Assembly: GCA_033675545.1 (NCBI GenBank)
Contig: JAWDGP010003624.1
Coordinates: forward strand, 26,001 to 90,000
Direction: 5' to 3'
From: Elysia crispata
Taxonomy: Eukaryota; Mollusca; Gastropoda; Plakobranchidae
Length of the DNA: 64,000 nt
Position 1 is the first letter of the stretch, and each line of letters opens with the position of its first letter. This document shows, piece by piece, positions 34,351 through 47,121 of the stretch. The notes under the pieces were generated by a model, which saw only the letters and a program-made list of their open reading frames with translations, searched no databases and was not told where the DNA came from. Position numbers and translations under genes: made by a program.

Positions 34351-34359
34351 ATTCTAAAA

Positions 34360-36234
34360 CGAAGTGACTATATAGAGTGTCACTCTACATAGACTGATAG
34401 AGCTCTGCACACTATTCAGAGTAACAGCTGAGCTCTTCTGTGACAGAAACAAAAGACTACGAGACAAAGACCAGTTCTGCGCCACTCAGCGCCAGCCTCA
34501 GCCTGCCACTGCCAGTAGCCTACTAGTAGGCCTACTATCCATGCGAATGCACATCCAACGAGAGTAGATTTAGATCGAGAGCTAACGTTGCCGTCTTAAA
34601 AGCTATTTGAAAAGAAAAAAAGAGTAGATTCGAATAAATTTAGATTACGATAGCTGAAAGTGAAGGTAAATGGAGCGTTTTTAACGTTGGGTCGCTTTTG
34701 CGACTCTAGACAGCTTTGAACTACAGTTTAAATCGTACCAAAAAAGGCGGGTTTTTTTTTGTGAAGTTACTACAAAAGTAATATCATCCTCAAGGTGTAT
34801 AAAAGCCAAGAAACACTAGGTTCCTTGATTTTGCCTCGACTTTAGACCTTCTTTAGTATGTTTGTAAGAAACTATATGTACATGTAAAATATTACAGTGG
34901 TTGATCGAGATCAATATTGGTAGTGTAAACTTTCATGAAAGTTTACAGCCAAATTAATAAAGCTTGGGTTTACAACATTAGATGGTACCGGTACTGTAAA
35001 GACTTAAACAATGTTCTTGCTCAATTTATGCAATGAATCGATTGACATGTTAGATCATGTCTATGCAGGGCCTACGAAGACCTTGACTTCAGTACCAATC
35101 GATTGTCCTTTTTGTGATGTATCTTGTTTCTTTTATCATGTTTTGATTGTATATTAATGTGAAGAATAATGCTAATTTGTATACTACTATGGTTTGAATG
35201 ACAAATGTTATTTCTTATTTTGAAATTTAGTTCAATATTGGAGACATTCTGAATTTTTTTGCAAAAATAAAATTAATGCCATTTAATGCCTTCTTGACAT
35301 GAAATTGAATATTTTTTCTCTTAAACCCTCAGTGTCTAGATAAATATTTGATGGATTTTGTATTTTAAAATTTACTGAAATTATATAACTTTTGAGCTCT
35401 TCTTTGTATGTCAAAATCATTTCTAATAATAAGGTTTATATTTTTACAGCAGTAATTAATATTCCATTATTAACCATGTAGCATATGTTACTCTTACTGT
35501 TTGGTTATGAACATAATCAATAAACATAGACTGTGAAACCATATTCACTTTTTAATATTTTTTTTTTATTTCTGTCTGGTCATGCTTGCTTGCTTTAAAA
35601 GTGGTTACGGAATATTCAAACCAAACTTTAACATGTCATTTCTTACTTGATTTCACGTTTAAAGTAACAAAAGTCTTTACTTTTCAACAAAGCAGTTGCT
35701 AAACAATATGAGGCCTAACAACTTTTCTTCTTTAAAGCATTTGAAATTATTTGTAAATAAGGAGTTACAGGCACTTAAATATTGGCCTGCTAAGCCTCAT
35801 ATGCTTGATAGTTTTTGAGTTTCCTTACTTGGCAATGCACCATATGTACATTAAATTTAAAAATTGATTTATTATCTGATTTTGAATTTGGAAATCTAAC
35901 AACCATAGTCAAACTCTTATAGAAGGAGTAAGAAAAACACACTTTAAAAAACTTTCGTCACCTATTTACGTATATGTACTGCATCGTAAGTCCTAAGCCA
36001 GCCAATTACAAATCTTCTTAGAGTGTTATGTGGCGGTCTATGTAGAGTTATAATAGTGTTTGGCTCTATGTAGAGTGTGACTCTAAATAGTGTCCGGTTC
36101 TATGTAGAGTGTGACTCTAAATAGTGTCCGGCTCTATAAAGAGTGTGACTCTGAATAGTGTCCGGCACTATGTAGACTGTGACTCTAAATAGTGTCCGGG
36201 TCTATGTAGAGTGTGACTCTATATAAAGCCTTCC
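34360..36234. mobile_element. non-autonomous TIR element, 1.88 kb
   Basis: ATTCTAAAA occurs at 34351-34359 and at 36235-36243. Between them the two ends are inverted: TATATAGAGTGTCACTCTAC (34369 on) against the complement of the right end, with mirrored spacing of 9 bases from each direct repeat. The similarity continues inward (CACTATTCAGAGT versus CACTATTTAGAGT). The right end contains a 34-bp tandem repeat that includes this motif. No ORF of useful length lies inside. A direct repeat of 8-9 bp would fit a hAT-like element, but the terminal bases do not settle the family. Confidence 0.55.
36030..36225 (+). repeat. 34-bp tandem repeat, about 5.5 copies
   Basis: The monomer is close to CTATGTAGAGTGTGACTCTA followed by AATAGTGTCCGG. 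Each monomer holds an internal GAGTGTGACTC dyad. It forms the inner part of the right terminal repeat of the element at 34360-36234. Confidence 0.8.
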
Positions 36235-36379
36235 ATTCTAAAAAGTTTGTTGCCCATCACCACAGACTTACACAGTCATAATTTAAAGATAACAAAACAT
36301 TTGAGACATCCCCCCCCTTTTTTTAAAAAAAAACTATTTTGTGTCAATATATCAAAATTAGACATTTGACAATTACTTT

Positions 36380-36895
36380 TTCTTCAATTTAGATCTAGAT
36401 CTAGATTCTAGATCTACCTCTCCCGCATAGCTTAGGCCAACCAGCGATATGACCACCTCAGTCTGAGTGATATATAATAAATAATTAACTGTGGAAGATA
36501 GATTGATATTACGATGGCAGGTGACAAAAAAGAGACGTCGTTTAAGACGATCCAGATACAAAGAAACACTCAATCAAAATCAAATCCCCCCAACTACACC
36601 ACCACAAACAACACTTGATCAACCATCCATATCTATTGATACTGATCAAAATCTAGATCTAGATCTACGACAAACTGGATCTAGATCTAGATCTAGATCA
36701 CAACGTGGACCCAGCTTTAGATCTGCTACACAACCACAAGAAGCAGATAGACCCATACGGATTGGATCTACATCACCGCTACCGCCTCCACCTTACATTA
36801 GACAGGCAGCTTCTACACTTACACTGATTTAAAGTTAAACTTTCAATCCTGCGAATTCGCGGGCTTTCAACTAGATCTAGTAATACTAATAATAA
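36380..36895. repeat. AGATCT-rich segment with translated shadow ORF
   Basis: Clusters of TCTAGA/AGATCT hexamers occur at 36391-36415, 36648-36675, 36680-36700 and 36871-36880. An open frame at 36491-36832 (+, 113 codons) contains the DLDLR and SRSRSRS runs that these hexamers encode. The flanking residues (Pro-rich) are not recognised. I treat it as a repeat, not a gene. Confidence 0.5.
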
Positions 36896-37499
36896 CTTTG
36901 GTTTTCACCATGTCTCAAGAGAGGTAACTCTGTTTTATTTGGAAAGGGTCTTATTTTGAAATTAGTTCCCCTAATTTAAGTCTTCAAACATATAATTATT
37001 TTGAAGCAGCAATTTTTTAAGAAATTAAGAGGGTGTTTGAATTAGAAATCTGCTATTTTCTTCATTTTCTTCATTTTTTTCCTTTTCCTTTCTCTTCTTA
37101 AAATACAACTTCTATATCTTAATTTGTATTTCTATTTTTAAGCAGCAATTCAGCTAAAGCAGTAACACTATCAAAAACAGAGGCAGTCTCGAAGTGAATT
37201 TGAGTCCTTATTGTAGACATAGTTAAGAAGTAATTACAGTCACAGCGGCTTTCGGATTGGCACACAACATCTAATTAGGAGGAAAAAGGAAACAGATTAT
37301 AGTCTAAGAAACTGATATAGTCTTCTTTTTTCACAGAACTTATACTATCAAAAGTAGTGTTAGCTTACTTTTTACATGTATATTTATACAGTTAATATTT
37401 TCAAACCTTTAAGCAATTTTTTTTTAATTTGAATAACTATTTCATTCTACAAATTTTAAAATGATAATAGATTAAAAAGAAATCTCTTAGTTGTGGCAG
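36896..37499. other. no recognised feature
   Basis: AT-rich. No coding or RNA signal seen. Confidence 0.4.
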
Positions 37500-37769
<270 letters not shown>

Positions 37770-38089
37770 AGTAGTAGTCAAAACTGAATAAGTGAAGTGT
37801 AGATTGGTAAAAATTGAAATTTGCCAAATCTGAATAAGCTTTTCACGTCAAGAATAAATGATAAAAAATTTTAAACATTTTTTAATAGCTTACGATGAGC
37901 AAGAATTTTTATTTGCCGAAATTATTGGAAATCATTTATCAGAATCCTTAAAAACATTCAAAAGATGGATGGGCACGTTTGATGTCTTTTAATAGCCTTA
38001 TAGCATTCACCTCACCATAGGTGATGCTGTGCATGTCTTTAGCGTAAACCATGCACTACTCTTGGCCCAATATGTCAAAACGGAAAACG

Positions 38090-38870
38090 GGTGGGGGGGT
38101 AGTCCTTGTACGTCCTGTCGTCTGTGTGATCACCGGTCAGAGTCCCACTTTCCGAAATACCAACTTCTTCCCTTCCCATCTCAGGGAGGAAGCCAGTCGC
38201 TTCTATTACACATTCTGACGTCCGGGCTGGTCGGGCCGCCTTTTGCGCGTCTGTAACGCTCCGGTTACATTACTCGTTAGTCCTCCTTAGAAACACCCTC
38301 GCCGCTTCCACGAGCACGGAAAGCTCAGACCAGAGAACCGCAGCACGGGCTACGATGGGGGTACTTCTCAGTACCCCCGTCATCAGCCGCATGGCCGCAT
38401 TCTGGGTCCTGTCAAGCTTATCGAGACTTGTCTTACTCGCGAGGTTAAGGATTGGGTTCGCGTACTCCAGCGAGTAGATGTTGTACACGGTTTTTTTTTG
38501 TCGTATTGATCTGCATGCACCATTGGTCGCAGTGTCGCTTGAGCTCTTGCAGGTCACAGTTGAGGGCATCAGTTGCCCGATCAACGTTCTTATCTGGCTG
38601 CCATGTCGAGATGTCGTCCGCAAACGACAGAGATTGAAGGTGGGGATGACCTCACTGAAGTCGTCAAGGAAGCACAGAAATAGGGTGAAGGTTAGCGCAC
38701 TTCCTTGCGGGTCACGCCTTAGACAAGGCCTTCCAATAGGCCTGAATTGATAGTACCAGGCTGGGACTGAAGGTCGGTGAAGATTTAAAAAATTGCACCC
38801 GCATATTGCGCATGAGCTGCCTGTAATGTCCTCTCGTATTTTGGAATTCGAGGTTTTCAATTCAAACCTA
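38090..38870 (-). pseudogene. LINE reverse-transcriptase fragment (FADD box)
   Basis: On the minus strand PQGSALTFTLFLCFLDDFSE (about 38710-38650) is followed, after a frameshift, by LSFADDISTWQPDKNVDRAT, the RT catalytic box with both Asp. The thumb-like region (CDLQELKRHCDQWCMQIN) and, in a further frame, ANPILNLASKTSLDKLDRTQ and AAMRLMTGVLRSTPI follow. The 3' part stays open to about 38100 (TSECVIEATGFLPEMGREE). The 5' end is truncated near 38870. The order and phrases fit a jockey/CR1-type non-LTR RT. Several frameshifts, dead. Confidence 0.75.
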
Positions 38871-39049
38871 TGATGTGAACAGGCTGAATGACAAATCCTT
38901 ATGACTCTTAAATACGTATAGTTTATGATGCATTACTATTTCAATTTTGTTTTGCTTGAGAACCTTATTTCTGAAGTTTAACCAAGCTACGAACATAATT
39001 TTAATAAAGAATTAAGAGCTTCAAAATATTATTTGTATTATCATTGTTA

Positions 39050-39184
<135 letters not shown>

Positions 39185-39468
39185 TTTTATCAATGTTATC
39201 ATTATTCGTATATTAAGAGTTATAGTTATACTAGTAGTGCCTAATAGAACGCTCCGCTGTAATCGTTTACCTCTCTTGATGAGGAATGAAAAGAACGGCT
39301 AATACTAAGAGCACTAAACATAATCATACAGCATATTGTAATATTTAATATACACAAAAACGATAATCTCGTATGTTCATAATAACCATAATATTTATGT
39401 CAAACTATAAATTATTTCGGATTCTTTTTTTTCTTTCCTCTGTTTTATTACTGACTTACTGACTTGAC

Positions 39469-39960
39469 TTATTGCCGTGTCGCATCCCAGTTCACCGTCT
39501 GGGACGCTTCGGCAGCTTTCTCTATCCTCGCAGAGAGTTCTCTCCACTGTTTCCTGTCCTTTGCGAGCTCAGTGATTTTGACCAGATCATCGGTTGAATG
39601 GAGTCTAAAATGGTCAATTAGTCCTAGATCTCTGTTCAGTACGATTGGGAGAGTTGTTGTCGGCCGTCCTCTTAGTTTGTGGCCATATTGGATGAAGTAG
39701 GCTCTTGTTGCTCTGTTGGCAGGGATGTCGCTGTCTCTACGAAGAATATGCCCAAAGAGGTTCCACCGGGCTTTTAGAATTTGCAGCGAGAGGGGCTTTT
39801 CCTGGCATTTTTTATACAGTGACTTATTTGTGATTTTTACTGGAAATTTAATGTTTAGGACCTTTTTCAGTTGTTTTCGGTGGAAAGCGTTTATTTTCTC
39901 TTCTTCGGTGAGAGTCTTCTGTTTTATTAGTGAGTGAAATCTGGTATGGACCTCTACCAT
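39469..39960 (-). pseudogene. C-terminal fragment of a LINE ORF2 (different family)
   Basis: 163 codons open on the minus strand: INAFHRKQLKKVLNIKFP, LYKKCQEKPLSLQILKARW, FGHILRRDSDIPANRA, LRGRPTTTLPIVLNRDL, LAKDRKQWRELSARI. This 'AFHRRQLR..LGI / EPLS..I..RRW..LGHILR / GRP.TTL' series is the C-terminal region of a widespread group of non-LTR RTs. The catalytic RT part is absent upstream. It is unrelated to the fragment at 38.1-38.9 kb, so two LINE families lie close together. Confidence 0.7.
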
Positions 39961-40710
39961 GGTAACAACAATTGTCGCTTTTACATAATACAGTTCTGTA
40001 AGTGTAGAACATTATAAAGGCCTTAAAGTTTCCCTTTGGAATAATTTGGTAAGATTTTATTTCAATTTTAAACGACATAAAAACAATTTAGAGAGTTATG
40101 TTTTATATATTATGCACTACCTATTTTACTTTGCCATGTTTTTTCCAACACTGAACAATATTAGAATAGATTATGTGCAATTCACAACTTCATGTACTTT
40201 TTCTAGTTCTGTGTCTAGCACTAGGTATGAGAAACAAAATAATAGGACCATTGACATCTTTTCTAACGATTGAAGAATTAAAATAATATAATGGTAAGGA
40301 TACAAGATGGACAATTCGCCTAGCGCAAGGTTACAAGAGTGGCTAAAAGAGCGCCTACACGGTAACTGCCGTTATATCATTGAGCCCTGCTAAAAAATCG
40401 CAATCAAGGATAACTGAACTGAAGCAGTGACAACGAAGTAACTCAAAGATTAACACTAGGGCCGGAAACGTTACATCTCAGAGTGGTTATTTCACCGCTA
40501 GGTCACTGGCACTCTTCCTAAAAAAACCCTAGCTTGATAACCACGTTAAAGCAATTGTGAGGAAGAAAAAAAAAAAGAAATGGAATTGTTCTCTCGAAAA
40601 TAATTAATATATAAAGCTACCTGCAAAACACTTTCAAGCTTGATGAAAAAAAATGTGAGACCAGGACTGAATTGGAGCTCAATTTTAGCAGCTTGTAGAA
40701 TACCTTAACA
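39961..40710. other. no recognised feature
   Basis: AT-rich, short unassigned frames only. Confidence 0.4.
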
Positions 40711-40819
40711 ATGGACAAAGAAAAAGAAAGAAAAAGAAATATTTTATTTGATTGGGTAAAAAATCTTAGCACAACGCTCCCCACTGCCTTGCAGTTAAGA
40801 CGGTTTAAGAATTGGCAAA

Positions 40820-43407
40820 AATGTGCACATATCTACTTCATGATTCAATGTGCACATATCTACTTCATGATTCAATGTGCACATATCTACTTCATGATTC
40901 AATGTGCACATATCTACTTCATGATTCAATGTGCACATATCTACTTCATGATTCAATGTGCACATATCTACTTCATGATTCAATGTGCACATATCTACTT
41001 CATGATTCATTGTGCACATATCTACTTCATGATTCATTGTGCACATATCTACTTCATGATTCATTGTGCACATATCTACTTCATGATTCAATGTGCACAT
41101 ATCTACTTCATGATTCATTGTGCACATATCTACTTCATGATTCAATGTGCACATATCTACTTCATGATTCAATGTGCACATATCTACTTCATGATTCATT
41201 GTGCACATATCTACTTCATGATTCATTGTGCACATATCTACTTCATGATTCAATGTGCACATATCTACTTCATGATTCAATGTGCACATATCTACTTCAT
41301 GATTCATTGTGCACATATCTACTTCATGATTCATTGTGCACATATCTACTTCATGATTCAATGTGCACATATCTACTTCATGATTCAATGTGCACATATC
41401 TACTTCATGATTCAATGTGCACATATCTACTTCATGATTCAATGTGCACATATCTACTTCATGATTCAATGTGCACATATCTACTTCATGATTCATTGTG
41501 CACATATCTACTTCATGATTCATTGTGCACATATCTACTTCATGATTCAATGTGCACATATCTACTTCATGATTCATTGTGCACATATCTACTTCATGAT
41601 TCATTGTGCACATATCTACTTCATGATTCAATGTGCACATATCTACTTCATGATTCATTGTGCACATATCTACTTCATGATTCATTGTGCACATATCTAC
41701 TTCATGATTCAATGTGCACATATCTACTTCATGATTCAATGTGCACATATCTACTTCATGATTCAATGTGCACATATCTACTTCATGATTCATTGTGCAC
41801 ATATCTACTTCATGATTCATTGTGCACATATCTACTTCATGATTCATTGTGCACATATCTACTTCATGATTCATTGTGCACATATCTACTTCATGATTCA
41901 TTGTGCACATATCTACTTCATGATTCAATGTGCACATATCTACTTCATGATTCAATGTGCACATATCTACTTCATGATTCAATGTGCACATATCTACTTC
42001 ATGATTCAATGTGCACATATCTACTTCATGATTCAATGTGCACATATCTACTTCATGATTCAATGTGCACATATCTACTTCATGAGATTCATGTGCACAT
42101 ATCTAAATGTACATATCTACTTCATGATTCAATGTGCACATATCTACTTCATGATTCAATGTGCACATATCTACTTCATGATTCATTGTGCACATATCTA
42201 CTTCATGATTCATTGTGCACATATCTACTTCATGATTCAATGTGCACATATCTACTTCATGATTCAATGTGCACATATCTACTTCATGATTCAATGTGCA
42301 CATATCTACTTCATGATTCAATGTGCACATATCTACTTCATGATTCAATGTGCACATATCTACTTCATGATTCAATGTGCACATATCTACTTCATGATTC
42401 AATGTGCACATATCTACTTCATGATTCAATGTGCACATATCTACTTCATGATTCAATGTGCACATATCTACTTCATGATTCATTGTGCACATATCTACTT
42501 CATGATTCAATGTGCACATATCTACTTCATGATTCAATGTGCACATATCTACTTCATGATTCATTGTGCACATATCTACTTCATGATTCAATGTGCACAT
42601 ATCTACTTCATGATTCATTGTGCACATATCTACTTCATGATTCAATGTGCACATATCTACTTCATGATTCATTGTGCACATATCTACTTCATGATTCATT
42701 GTGCACATATCTACTTCATGATTCAATGTGCACATATCTACTTCATGATTCATTGTGCACATATCTACTTCATGATTCATTGTGCACATATCTACTTCAT
42801 GATTCATTGTGCACATATCTACTTCATGATTCATTGTGCACATATCTACTTCATGATTCATTCATTGTGCACATATCTACTTCATGATTCATTGTGCACA
42901 TATCTACTTCATGATTCATTGTGCACATATCTACTTCATGATTCATTGTGCACATATCTACTTCATGATTCATTGTGCACATATCTACTTCATGATTCAA
43001 TGTGCACATATCTACTTCATGATTCATTGTGCACATATCTACTTCATGATTCAATGTGCACATATCTACTTCATGATTCAATGTGCACATATCTACTTCA
43101 TGATTCATTGTGCACATATCTACTTCATGATTCAATGTGCACATATCTACTTCATGATTCAATGTGCACATATCTACTTCATGATTCATTGTGCACATAT
43201 CTACTTCATGATTCATTGTGCACATATCTACTTCATGATTCATTGTGCACATATCTACTTCATGATTCAATGTGCACATATCTACTTCATGATTCATTGT
43301 GCACATATCTACTTCATGATTCATTGTGCACATATCTACTTCATGATTCATTGTTCACATATCTACTTCATGATTCATTGTTCACATATCTACTTCATGA
43401 TTCATTG
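40820..43407 (+). repeat. 2.6-kb minisatellite of 27-bp monomers
   Basis: About 95 monomers of TGTGCACATATCTACTTCAT plus GATTCA and a final A or T. Apart from that last base the monomers are almost identical. Exceptions are a rearranged patch at 42085-42118, a 4-base insertion at about 42858, and two terminal monomers with TTCACA. Because 27 is a multiple of three and the monomer lacks stops in three frames, the array is open on both strands. One plus-strand frame runs 40711-43548 (945 codons). It begins at an ATG in good context (ACAATGG) and passes into non-repeat sequence ending at a donor-like GAAGTAAGT (about 43490). Translation is not shown. Confidence 0.95.
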
Positions 43408-43781
43408 AGTTCAACAGCGCACAGTAGAAGTCGGGGGACCCAAACAAGTGGGAAACATTGCGGATGCAGCAGGTCCCATGAATTTCTGGAAGTAAGTTTT
43501 TTAAAATTTTGTTTTTTTAATCATGTAATTTACAACAGTCAAACATAATATCTGTGTAAACCAAAGGAATTATTTAAAGAAGAAGATTTAAAGTTAATTC
43601 TTAATCAAATCTCTTAAAATATAGTGGAAAGAAAACCAATCAAATATTATACCATTTAGAGTAATTGGTCACATCTGAATTATTGTAGTTATCGCTGACA
43701 ACCAAAGTTTTAATATCATGACACCTTTAAAGTTGCATTTCAAGAACCTTTGTTGCTTGGATCAACTGTTATCGCATCAAT

Positions 43782-44157
43782 ACTTGGCTCACTGGACTAA
43801 GACTTTCTATACTTGGCTCACTGGACTAAGACTTTCTATACTTGGCTCACTGGACTAAGACTTTCAATACTTGGCTCACTGGACTAAGACTTTCTATACT
43901 TGGCTCACTGGACTAAGACTTTCAATACTTGGCTCACTGGACTAAGACTTTCTATACTTGGCTCACTGGACTAAGACTTTCTATACTTGGCTCACTGGAC
44001 TAAGACTTTCAATACTTGGCTCACTGGACTAAGACTTTCTATACTTGGCTCACTGGACTAAGACTTTCAATACTTGGCTCACTGGACTAAGACTTTCTAT
44101 ACTTGGCTCACTGGACTAAGACTTTCTATACTTGGCTCACTGGACTAAGACTTTCTA
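43782..44157 (+). repeat. minisatellite of 29-bp monomers, 13 copies
   Basis: The monomer is TACTTGGCTCACTGGACTAA followed by GACTTTC, then TA or AA. Again only one A/T position varies. Confidence 0.95.
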
Positions 44158-44531
44158 TGATATCTACTTTCTCTGAGCAGGACGAATCGGACGACTCTTG
44201 CATTCTTACCCCGATGAATTTTTTTATTATTATTTTGGACGATGGATCCCATAAATGTAAAGATCGTTTTTATTTTTGCTGAATAGTTTGTTGCTGACTC
44301 TTCGACGGGAAAGATCTTTGTTTTACAATATGTTGTAAGAAGCGTTCCTTTCAATGTATCCTCTATCTTGTAAAGTTAACCGTCATTTGTAAATCTTTCT
44401 ACTTTCATTGTGATTTTGTGAGTGTTTAACTCCGTTTTGTCGACGTTAACAATTGGTTTAAGTGTTCCAGACGCATTTTCCACTTCTGAGATGTTTCCGG
44501 ATTTCAGTAAAATTGGTGACGTTTGTGAGTT

Positions 44532-44591
<60 letters not shown>

Positions 44592-45475
44592 TTAATATCC
44601 ACATATATGCACATATTTAAAATTCTCGTGTAAGTAGAAAATGGATTGACATAAGTAAGATGCAAGACAGATATAAGAATTTCTTTGCTGCGAAACATAT
44701 TTTCCCCATGGTTTAAAATACGATGCCCGCAGTTAAAAAAAAGCACACGTGAGGCGAATTCGAAACTTGTAACTTTTAGAAACAAGCAGACTTTGCTTAT
44801 AGCTTTTTGTAAGTAAGCATCCAGCCGAGTTTCCTTGCATGAATGTATAGGCCATAATCATGCTGATAAAGATGAAAAATTTCACAGAGATTTAGGTTTA
44901 AACCTTATAGAAATAAGTGAATGCAATTTGCAAGGTAAAATCAAAAGTTAGGGCAAGGACATGGGCAAGTCCATTTTGCATTCTGGCTGCTTAAAATACA
45001 TTTGTGTAGCATTCATCCAGCATATCAGATTCTAATACAAAACGAGCAAAAACATTATTGAATAACATTTCGTATTGCAGCAGATAAATCAGATACAATA
45101 ATTCTGGAAACAACCGATATTATCTACGTATGCGGACGACAATTCTCGCCTATTAAGATATTTTACAAGACATTACTTCCTTGTCGCGATTTCAAAGATA
45201 TAAACAACGTGTTTGATAACTTGTCAAATTAACTTTGATAAGTCGAAATCTCTATATGACGTGATCCATACAATTAAAAAAATGTTATCTTCATATGTCC
45301 AAGCTTTGATTCAGATCCAGAAACGCACCATGCTTACTGGTTGGTGGGCTTTCTAGAAACATTACTTTTTATTTTGTATTAGCAAGTGACAGCGTACAAA
45401 GATTCTTTTAGGCTTCCTTTCGTTTCCTTTTCTTTGTGATCCTCCATTTCCTCACAGAACATTCCCTACTATCTC
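44158..45475. other. no gene; (AT)n at 44533-44586
   Basis: Apart from the AT dinucleotide run the stretch holds nothing I recognise. Confidence 0.5.
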
Positions 45476-45479
45476 ATCC

Positions 45480-45511
<32 letters not shown>

Positions 45512-45767
45512 TTCTTCTTCTTCTTCTTCTTCTTCTTCTTCTTCTTCTTCTTCTTCTTCTTCTTCTTCTTCTTCTTCTTCTTCTTCTTCTTCTTCTTCTT
45601 CTTCTTCTTCTTCTTCTTCTTCTTCTTCTTCTTCTTCTTCTTCTTCTTCTTCTTCTTCTTCTTCTTCTTCTTCTTCTTCTTCTTCTTCTTCTTCTTCTTC
45701 TTCTTCTTCTTCTTCTTCTTCTTCTTCTTCTTCTTCTTCTTCTTCTCCTTCTTCTTCATCTTCTTCT

Positions 45768-45799
<32 letters not shown>

Positions 45800-45992
45800 T
45801 TCTTCTTCTTCTTCTTCTTCTTCTTCTTCTTCTTCTTCTTCTTCTTCTTCTTCTTCTTCTTCTTCTTCTTCTCCTTCTTCTTCTTCTTCTTCTTCTTCTT
45901 CTTCTTCTTCTTCTTCTTCTTCTTCTTCTTCTTCTTCTTCTTCTTCTTCTTCTTCTTCTTCTTCTTCTTCTTCTTCTTCTTCTTCTTCTTCT

Positions 45993-46027
<35 letters not shown>

Positions 46028-46030
46028 TTC
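45476..46030 (+). repeat. (CAT)n/(CTT)n microsatellite, 555 bp
   Basis: A short CAT run (45480-45510) is followed by about 175 CTT units with isolated CCT and CAT interruptions. One strand is pure pyrimidine, which allows triplex-type structure. Confidence 0.97.
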
Positions 46031-46978
46031 CACCTCTTGCTGTAAAGTACGCGTGTTTGGGGATAGAGTGGGAATGATCGTATTAATGTTGTTGAACCGA
46101 TATTCTGTGCCTCGATAGAAAGTGATTCATAAAATTTGTTGCATTTTTTTTTGCGAAAGGATAGTAGTAAACGAAGGGATTTGTCCTAAATACAATGAAT
46201 TTTGTGACTTTTCGTTTAGCTTTGCATACGATTCTCAACGATTTATTTCCGTAGAAACTAACTAGAACGACCAAGGTAGTTCAGTTATTTTCCAATTCCA
46301 GTCGTTTCAACGTGTATTGGAACTGCAACTTCTTGACACTGGTTAAGAGGGAATGTATCAGAGATACTTCAGGTTTGAACCGAATTAAAACTTCAATATA
46401 AGTATAATATCCAACGGTTGTTCAGACAACTTTCAATTCGACCAACATCGGAAATATATTGGTCTCATTCACTGGAATTACCAGAAATGTAAATCGTCTG
46501 AAAGACATGAAGTCAGGAAATCTCTGGCAAAGCATCAAGGTTTGTTTTAAAATGAGAGAAACTTGAAAAAGACTCGTAGCTCTTTATTAAATATAAAAAG
46601 TTTTTCTAACCTCTTTGGTGTATAGATTTATTTTCTGTTAATTTGTTTCTAGATTTCTTTCTGTTTCTGTTTCACGCGCAGCGTCGCCTATCTACAAGTG
46701 GTTAACTGTTTTAGGTTGTTTTTATGACTAAGCTTCCTGATTGATGATCTATTCAAAGCTAAAAGAAGAACACAAAACTGTTGGAGGCTGATTGAATTTG
46801 TCTGGTGAAATGAGTTTTAACCAAAACTCAGCCTATCAGTTTGTAGGATATATAAGAAGAACATAGATCGTTTTGCGCTCTAACACTGTTCGTTGGTAAC
46901 ACCTAGTGCAATTTTGTTTTCTTCTTTAGTCATACACATACTCTTATAATTATAACGTTATCAGCTGAATAATGTTTA
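46031..46978. other. no recognised feature
   Basis: Unique-looking AT-rich sequence without a supported gene. Confidence 0.4.

Positions 46979-47121
<143 letters not shown>

Noticed and set aside
35540-36330. Telomere- or centromere-like satellite at 36.0-36.2 kb
   Set aside because: Only about 5.5 copies, and the motif belongs to the terminal repeat of the element at 34360-36234.
38029-38750. Plus-strand ORFs over 38.0-38.75 kb
   Set aside because: Antisense to the LINE RT fragment with the FADD box.
40795-42861. Minus-strand MCTLNHEVD repeat proteins
   Set aside because: Shadow of the 27-bp array. Open only because the period is divisible by three.
45436-46077. Poly-Leu, poly-Glu and poly-Lys open frames
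   Set aside because: They are translations of the CTT microsatellite in different frames and strands.
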